Positions 1 through 20,789 of a DNA stretch of 20,789 bases are shown here, piece by piece; the first letter of the stretch is position 1, and each line of letters starts with the position of its first letter. The position numbers and the translations under genes were made by a program. The notes below the pieces were generated by a model. The model searched no databases and was not told the DNA's origin. It saw nothing but the letters and a program-made list of their open reading frames with translations. The DNA lies in the NCBI GenBank assembly GCA_036897625.1, contig JAYMTA010001277.1, positions 1-20,789 on the forward strand, read 5' to 3'. The stretch comes from Pelargonium cotyledonis. Lineage: Eukaryota > Streptophyta > Magnoliopsida > Geraniales > Geraniaceae.

Positions 1-111
1 CAACCCAACAAGGAACATAAAGTAGATAATCTTCATAAAGAAAAACAAAACAAGCACACCAAGAATAATTAAGTAAAGAAGAAGAACGCAACTATATGAA
101 AATCCAGATAC
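1..111 (-). other. Start of VPS3-like intron 3
   Basis: This stretch follows the donor GTATCT at 111-106 and is AT-rich with no continuing homology, so it is read as the beginning of the third intron. The codon is interrupted after its second base. The acceptor lies outside the window. Confidence 0.7.
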
Positions 112-3100
112 CTGATAATGTTCTTGATAGCAGACTCCAATAAATCAGCTCTACTAGGCGGACTCGAAAGAAAATCATCATCTATTGCAGTCTCTACACC
201 TGCTTTTCTAAGAAAAATAGCTCTTTGTATTTCCATTAAACCATTATCGACAACATCTTCAACAGGTGCTGGGGGAGGGTGTAAACCCCAATACCGGTTT
301 CTAGGAACCTGAAAAGGCAGGTTCAAATGTTCAATGACAATTAAAAATACATGCAAAATTATTATCTAAACAACTTTAACACATATTATGCAAGCATGTT
401 TAACAATAAACCTTGTCACATCTAAGAATACATATGTCCACAATGTTAAGGACTTGTAACTATATACTAACAAACTGCACACTTAGAGACAATTTAATTT
501 CCTCGTTTATCCCATAGTTTAATGAAAAATTCCTAACGAAAAGGTTCCTCATACATGAAAGATAAACCTTACTTTCAGCTCAATAGGATGGAAGTATCAT
601 TTATGCACACATTTATGCCTTTTTCTTAACACAAGGTTTGTGTCTTTATTACATTACGATTTCTTTTAAAACATAGATAATAAGGGTGCAAAATTTAAAA
701 CATGTACCAACAGCGTCCACCGATTTGGATCTCGCATTATAAATGGAAATACTTCAGAAGGTTGCATTGTATCTGACAGTAAGAAGTGGTTTACTGCTTC
801 CTCAAAATGCAAGTCAAAAAGTAAGAGGAACCCCACTTGAGCATGAACAAAAGAGAGCACTTCCTTCGATATTTCACCTTCACATTCAAGTTCCTCCACC
901 AAGAATATGGCTTCCTTGAAGTTTTTCTTTCTCAATAGATCCTTAATCTGTTCTTCAGAAGGCACTTTCTGATAGCAAATAACCTACATCATCAACAGGA
1001 AATAAACAAAATCCTCCGAATCAATATTACACAAAAAAGTAAGTACATGGGTCACTAATGGGATTGCGAAAATATACTGGCATTTTTCTAAACCGTTCAA
1101 TAATCAGCCCAAATGCCAAGATTTCATTTTCAAAATAGATATAGCAAATACAACAAGTTAGAGTACATGAATAGAATATTACCAGCATCTGTATTGGTAC
1201 TCTGGTGAAAAATTAATATCAAGCATGCTAAACGAACATACAATCAGTTCAACATGTTGTCTCTAAAGGATCAAATCCAAATGTAACTAATATGCAGGCT
1301 TACTTTTCTTGTTTCTGGCCTTTTTATTTGATAAAATGCATAAGAGATAAGCTTACTCCGCAATCTGTGGTTCCTCACCAAACCACATGATATACCAAGA
1401 AACAAATCCTACTACTGCTCCCCATCTTAAAAGAAACATTATTAGCAAAACCATCCCAACCCACCAAATCCCCATCAATAAACACACCATACAGGTAACT
1501 TCTCATGATAGTGTGCCCCATCATTAAGCCTCCGCATCCGCATGTCATATCTTAACAAGGAGTTATGAAATGATACATGATTACATCAATGCATACAAAT
1601 GCCCAACAGTATGAAAGTAAGCATCCTCCACTTTGAGAAGAGTTGAGTTGCCCATCCCACCAACCTACAAGACATCTAGCACCAGTGGAATTGTGGTGTC
1701 CTATTATGCAATTTCCTCACAGGAAAACCCAATCAAAACCATCTCAATCGGGTTCTTAAAAACTAAAAGAAACAAAAATTACAACAATAAATCCCTCCCC
1801 CTGAGTTCTCAAAGCTTCTAAAGACACCGGTCTAACAGTCACTCATATGCATAATCGGAACATACACATACTCTCCCATGTTTACATTTATATTTCTAAC
1901 TTGAGAACCTACCCTTGTTTTCTTACTTAAATTAATAATGCTCTGATTTAGCAATAAACTGATTATTAAACTAAAGGAATTGCAATCAATTACCCTAGAA
2001 AAGATATAATGTGTCAAGCATATTCAAACTCCTTTGTCAAACCAGACACGTCTCTTAAGCTGGCATCCCATTGACATTATAAGCACCACACTAATCTTAC
2101 ACATTTAACTTATATATATGGTTCTGCCATTGTCTGTATAGTACATACAACAGGCATTAATAAGATTTCTATTCCTATATTGAATTAAACCTTAAACTCT
2201 CCTTGTATGTGAATTTAATCATTGCAGCTATTCAACCTTGCAGAATGATGCATCCAACTAATTATCCAAATGGAGGAAGAAAGCTCCTATATTTTCTCTT
2301 ATTATGCACAAAAGCATTAAGCCAGAGTTAGTGAAAGTTCTACTACTGCTAGCATATTAAAACAAGTAGAATTTTTTGTAAAGAATGCGTACACACAGCA
2401 CATACCTTGGTGGGTGTTGCAACAGCCACAAGTTTTCCACTCACATCCTCCGCATCTGTAACAATACACCTCCCAAAACCTTCCCCAGTATAAGTAATTG
2501 ACTGAATACAACTCCCTGATTTCTTATGATACAATGCCATCTTCCCATCTCTCACAACCACCAAATATGAAGACATCTCACCCACAGAATCAGGAGCACT
2601 ACGGAACACTAAGCTCCCACCAACAGGCTGTCCATGTGTGTCAACAATAATCCCCACATTGTCCACCAGCAATAACACCTTCCACTCTTTCTTCAACACT
2701 TTAAGCTGCGGAGAACCAGATACATCCGGCATTGAAAATATCATACCACTTTGGCCTGTCACACACGAGAACAAACTGTAACCACTACTGGTGCCAACAA
2801 TGATTGAATCATCAAGCCAGACCATGGCCTTAACCCCTTCCATGCACTGAATCTCGTTCAATACTACAACAGACCCATTTACACCATCCACCTCCCGGTC
2901 ACCTCTACCAACTTTATTTCCTAAAACTAGCTCTATTAGTATCAACCTTTTACCAACCACTACTGCAAAAACATAACCACCTTCCCGTTGCTGTTCAGGC
3001 TCTTTGGTTTTGACACCATTTGGTCTAATCCCACCGGCCAATCTCTGCAACAACCTCATACTGGGGCTAGCATACTCCCCCAAATTGCCAACACCCTCCA

Positions 3101-3548
3101 GCAAGCTCGAGGCAGCCGATTCACTACTCGACAGTCTCTTCGCAATCACACCAACTCCCTTAACAAAACTCAATTTCTTCACAGGCTGAGCCAAGAGCGA
3201 ATCAACCAAGAACAAAACCCCATCAGAGAGAGCTAGAACCTTCCCGGAATCGCCAAGCACGTGCACCCAGTCCACCGGGGAATCGCCGAGCGAGACGCTT
3301 CGCAGAAAGGAGACATTTTGGCGAAACGGTGGGTCTCTGGGGTCAAGAGGAGCGGATGGGTCGGGGGTGTTGGGGTTGGAGGAGAGTAGAATGAGGGAGC
3401 CGGAGTGAGAGCCGACGTAGAATAGGGTTTGGGAATCGGAGAAGGAGGAGACGGCAAGGGAGTGGATCGAGGAGCGAGAGTGGGCGGAGAGATCGAAGTG
3501 GGAGAGGGGTTCGAGGACGGTTCGAGCCCTGGGGTCGGGCTTGGCCAT
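112..3548 (-). CDS. VPS3: VPS3/TGFBRAP1-like vacuolar sorting protein (CORVET subunit), 5' part, cut by the window edge
   Basis: Three coding exons are visible: 3548-2406 (381 codons), 983-708 (92 codons) and 308-112 (65 codons plus 2 nt). The introns have GT-AG ends: donor GTATGT after 2406, donor GTACAT after 708, donor GTATCT after 112; acceptors TGTAG and TTCAG. The ATG at 3548 opens with MAKPDPRARTVLEPL, as in plant homologues. Residues about 20-370 form a beta-propeller-type citron homology (CNH) region. Exon 2 (EEQIKDLLRKKNFKEA, then FIMRDPNRW) and exon 3 (RNRYWGLHPPP, SRADLLESAIKNI) are the conserved start of the helical solenoid shared by VPS39 and TGFBRAP1. In Arabidopsis the corresponding protein is the CORVET-specific subunit, which tethers Rab5-type endosomal membranes before vacuolar fusion. 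Known family members are about 950-1000 residues, so roughly half is here and the rest lies left of position 1. VPS39 (HOPS) is the main alternative; the RNRYWGLHPPP segment matches my memory of plant VPS3. Confidence 0.9.
309..707 (-). other. VPS3-like intron 2 (399 bp)
   Basis: GT-AG phase-0 intron between the exon ending RWTLL and the exon starting VPRNRYWG. It is AT-rich. I see no repeat or gene in it. Confidence 0.85.
984..2405 (-). other. VPS3-like intron 1 (1422 bp)
   Basis: Phase-0 intron separating the propeller exon from the solenoid. The short open frames at 1633-1821 (+) and 1832-2017 (-) have no coding character or recognisable homology. There is a short TA-run near 2112-2119. 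I found no transposon ends. Confidence 0.85.
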
Positions 3549-5357
3549 GGAAGGGGCGGTGGTGACCAGTAACAGAAAAGGGGCTCAGAAAATAGAAGAG
3601 AGCTCCATAGATTGAATCGACGTTGACGATGACGATGACAAAATCAGAGAAGAAGAAGAGTAGAAGCTTCTGCGAGTGTGTTTGGTGTTTTCACTCAACA
3701 TTGTTCACTGACCTACCGGTCAGTAAAAGGAGTTTTCGCGGTAGATCTGTCTTCAACGCTCCTACTTCTAGTTGTTTATGTTTTTCATTTTTTTGGAACG
3801 AGTCTTGGCTTGTCGTCATCGTATAGTTTAATCAATCACATTTTTTGAATCCTGAGAATATCATTTGAACGAACGAACAAACAAACTTAATATTCTTTAT
3901 CAATTTGATTATATTCACTTTTACTTAATACGACTCAACTAGAAGGCATGAGATATCAATTATATAGTTTACTGTAAGTAACAAATCTTACCGTGATTAC
4001 ACGCATTATTCTCCATAACTCATGGCATGACTAATAATAACCGTTATAAGTTGTACAGTTACAGACATCATTTGAATGTGTCGAAGCACTCCTCAAATAA
4101 GGAATTATGATAGCCTTAAGTACTACATTTTTTTAGATATGACGTATAAGCAATAAACTATAAAATAATTGTAGAGCGGGTTTGTCCGTTGCAATGGTTC
4201 ACCAACACCTAGATGATATCACGTTAGCACGACAACAACTTGTCATCTTCTTACAAACGTACTAATCTTCTTTTGTTGTGGTGGAGTTGTCTTCCTCTAT
4301 TGTACAATATCGTTGAGATACATAGAGGTTAAGTGGACTTCTGTAGAATCGAGACTCGGTTGAGAATTGCGAAGAAAGCTCGATTAAGAGTAACTATTAG
4401 ATCAACTATTAAGCACCTAACAACCAACAAGTAATGGAGTAGACCACCTCCAAATAGAACAATTATGGGTACAAGGCAGAGCGGGAACGAAGATTATAAA
4501 ACTTGACTCATACCCGTCTCATTGTCATTCCTATACTCTTTTCACTTACCTCCTTTGTCAAATTTAAATTGACCGCTATTCAAAATTGGATGAAAATATG
4601 GACTACAATGAAGTGGAGTACTACATCGATTATGAGAACTTTCATTTCACATATTGTTTTCTTGATCACAACCTTTTAGGTTCTGAAGTAAGAAAATGCT
4701 ACATCCAAATTCATATATAGTGTATATATAATTATATACGGTGCTTTGCTCTTGTTCTACATTTCTATTGTCCTCCCTTTCCTGTCTGTAACTGTTCTAA
4801 CTTTGATTCCCTTATTTTTCCACAGCACAACAATGGGTCTCCCTTCCTCTTCCGTATTTGCTAGCTGCCCACAAAGGTGTATGCAATCAGAATATATGCA
4901 TACTCGGCCACGAACATCACTTTTCTGCAACAAGAACACAATACGAATACTATAAACAGAGATACTTACACACTTGGAGCTTCAGTTTTGGGTGAGGAAG
5001 GCGAAGCAATGAGTGAGAATAGGTGGGACATTTTCGGAAGATAATTTCTATAACCAATAAGCCAACAAAAATCCCCACTATACTATATATTTGGCTTATA
5101 GAAAATAGGACTTGTTAAGATTTTGTCACCAAGTCTTCCGTGACAAACCTGTGAAGGTACTTCCTATTGGGTCCAAAAAGAATTTATTTGACAAATTTAT
5201 GTACTGCTAAACAATCTATTGCGAGTTGCATGCCACTGAACCACGTTTGTAGATATTCTTTACATTCGGATGATCAAATATGGAATTTCATGAGATGAGA
5301 GAATTAGGAAGAAACCTGGAATACCAAGAGATGGTTCAATTCCGTGAAAAATGGATG
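3549..5357. other. Intergenic region between VPS3-like 5' end and PEX1 3' end
   Basis: About 1.8 kb of mostly AT-rich DNA without a supported gene. The part next to 3549 should contain the VPS3-like 5' UTR and promoter, and the part next to 5357 the PEX1 3' UTR. Small plus-strand open frames (3623-3826, 4746-4955) start with low-complexity residues and show no family features. No clear TATA box, transposon end or RNA gene could be assigned. Confidence 0.6.
5183..5188 (-). promoter_or_regulatory. Candidate polyadenylation signal of PEX1
   Basis: TTTATT on the plus strand reads AATAAA on the gene strand, about 170 nt after the PEX1 stop at 5358. Spacing is suitable for a plant 3' UTR. Plant signals are loose, so this is only the best visible candidate. 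Confidence 0.35.
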
Positions 5358-19627
<14,270 letters not shown>

Positions 19628-19857
19628 ATCCACGAATTGCAGAAAGAAGAGGGTTTGGTGTAGCAATTTGGAGCAGATCAACTGAAATTGGTCGCTGGGC
19701 TCGTGCCTCAAGACATTTCTATCATCTCGGAGATGGAGATGGAATGGTGAGGTCGGCTTGAGATCAAAAGCCACTGGACAGAATGTTTTGAATTGCACTT
19801 TACCTCCCTACAGATGTTGGAATATTGTACTGACCCCTATAGTTTTGGATAACTACA
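19628..19857 (-). promoter_or_regulatory. PEX1 proximal upstream region / 5' UTR
   Basis: About 230 bp between the PEX1 ATG and the SINE-like insertion. The frame is open upstream to the in-frame TAG at 19810-19808 but contains no ATG, so it is read as 5' UTR and promoter. No clear TATA box was identified. Confidence 0.5.
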
Positions 19858-19874
19858 AACGCTACACACCCTTT
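19858..19874. repeat. Left 17-bp direct repeat (target site duplication)
   Basis: AACGCTACACACCCTTT, identical to 20691-20707. It is followed by the T-rich end of the insertion. Confidence 0.85.
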
Positions 19875-20690
19875 TTTCTTTTAACGAGCAACTTTTGTTA
19901 ATATAGGAAATTAAAATATTACATTAAACTTTAAGGAAATAATCATCCTATCATCTACCAAAATTAAAATTAATTGAGATAAACTTGGAAATAATATTTT
20001 TGACCTCCAACAAAGAGTTTGTTTATGGAGTAACAACTCGTTTAGCTTGGGAGTTACCCGAGTTTGCAAGTCGGGCACTAAGCAAGCCCTCCCTAGCCTG
20101 TGTGACTAATGTCGAACACTTCCAAACTTTATGAATTAGACCGTAAAACTCGAGACGGTCCTGCAACCTGATTCTTCCACGGAAGTCACCCATTACTGTC
20201 ATAGACATTAGGCGAGTTGTAACCCAATTCACCGCGCCCACCAGCACCACTTGTTGAACCATAGTCCATTGATACCTACTTGCCCGTGACTTGATCCTAT
20301 CACTGGAGCCACCACTAACTCTCTCCAGAATGGATACTGCCATAGCCATAGACTCACCATTCCGTTGCCTTTTCCGTCACTCTTTGTAGACCAGAGCCCC
20401 CAAACTCGCACGTCGGCACAACTCATTGAACCAACCCCCATCGAACTCGGCATGCTCGTGACCTAATCTTATCACTGCAGCCACTCCGAACTTTTCCCGG
20501 ACTAAATTATGTCATAGCTGCGATCTCACATTCCGCTACCAACACCCAAAACACCACTTTTGTCGAACTCAAACTACTACAAACGAGGATAATCACTGCA
20601 ATCCAAGATACCCTAAATGTATAATATTTATATGAGAGACAAACCGCTCAGATTCAAAATCCTAACCTCCACCCAAGGAGCCGCTCCACT
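19875..20690 (-). mobile_element. Long SINE-like retroposon (816 bp) with 17-bp target duplications
   Basis: On the minus strand the element starts right after the target repeat with AGTGGAGCGGCTCC, which together with the preceding T resembles a tRNA box A. About 30 nt later ATTTTGAATCT is a weak box B match. It ends at 19875 in an A-rich tail (TTAAAAGAAAAAA, read on the minus strand). Perfect 17-bp direct repeats flank it. Tail, head and duplication together indicate LINE-mediated retroposition. The body is more GC-rich than the surroundings, carries a tandem duplication and has only short open frames without recognisable products. It is longer than typical plant SINEs (about 100-350 bp). 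Confidence 0.65.
20251..20594. repeat. Two diverged tandem copies of about 172 bp inside the retroposon
   Basis: Matching blocks recur at a constant spacing of 171-172 bp: TTGAACCA (20254 and 20426), CGTGAC followed by TATCACTG and AGCCAC (20285 and 20457), and CATTCCG (20358 and 20529). The copies are diverged but nearly free of indels. Unit boundaries are approximate. Confidence 0.55.
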
Positions 20691-20707
20691 AACGCTACAC
20701 ACCCTTT
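20691..20707. repeat. Right 17-bp direct repeat (target site duplication)
   Basis: AACGCTACACACCCTTT, identical to 19858-19874. It adjoins the tRNA-like head of the insertion. Confidence 0.85.
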
Positions 20708-20789
20708 AGTTAAGATGTTATGAATCTTCTAATTATAAACTTATTAGTTTTTTTTTTTTGGACTTTAGCTCAAATTGGTGGCTGAACTT
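20708..20789. other. Sequence right of the retroposon
   Basis: Only 82 bp remain, including a T-run near 20740-20759. No gene is visible. Confidence 0.5.

Noticed and set aside
3004-3236. Plus-strand open frames opposite VPS3-like exon 1
   Set aside because: They are antisense shadows of a strongly supported coding exon and have no family features.
3623-3826. Plus-strand ORF starting MTMTMTKSEKKK
   Set aside because: Low-complexity start, no homology, and it lies where the VPS3-like promoter should be.
19628-19798. Possible 57-residue N-terminal extension of PEX1
   Set aside because: The frame is open, but the only start-like codon is GTG at 19798 and an in-frame TAG lies at 19810-19808. 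The first ATG, at 19627, gives the N-terminus expected from plant PEX1.
20023-20453. Minus-strand ORFs of 108 and 74 residues in the upstream region
   Set aside because: They overlap in different frames inside the retroposon and show no recognisable domain, so they are probably chance frames in its GC-richer body.

Overview
The window is nuclear DNA of a flowering plant, most likely a eudicot. It has AT-rich GT-AG introns, plant-type proteins and a dense load of short plant transposons (Stowaway-like and hAT-like MITEs, an RTE-type LINE tail, a SINE-like retroposon). The species cannot be fixed from the sequence. There are no bacterial, organellar or viral genes. Both recognisable genes lie on the minus strand, and nothing convincing is encoded on the plus strand.

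Left part (1-3548): the first three coding exons (539 complete codons plus 2 nt) of a VPS3/TGFBRAP1-type vacuolar sorting protein, a CORVET tethering subunit. The gene starts at 3548 and runs off the left edge inside its third intron. Positions 3549-5357 are an intergenic stretch that must hold the VPS3-like promoter and the 3' end of the next gene.

Main part (5358-19627): a complete PEX1 gene, the type II AAA+ ATPase that works with PEX6 to pull the ubiquitinated PTS1 receptor PEX5 out of the peroxisome membrane. I assembled 17 coding exons by hand. They join in frame through 16 GT-AG introns into 3405 bp (1134 residues plus stop), close to the length I recall for Arabidopsis PEX1. The ORF carries the N-domain, a D1 ATPase with a DD-type Walker B, and a canonical D2 ATPase with Walker A, DE-type Walker B and two arginine fingers. 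About three quarters of the gene is intron, and the introns hold most of the transposon debris: a 229-bp hAT-like MITE with a perfect 8-bp target duplication 20 bp from a 5' splice site, an RTE-type LINE 3' fragment, a palindromic GCTAAG-rich element, a Stowaway-like MITE and a GAGCT-rich hAT-like element.

Right part (19628-20789): the PEX1 upstream region. It is dominated by an 816-bp insertion (19875-20690) bounded by perfect 17-bp direct repeats, T-rich at one end and with a tRNA-like head at the other. This looks like an unusually long SINE-type retroposon on the minus strand, with a roughly 172-bp internal tandem duplication. It is the least ordinary object in the window. I see no evidence for a new multi-gene system; the two genes are ordinary housekeeping genes of membrane trafficking and peroxisome maintenance.
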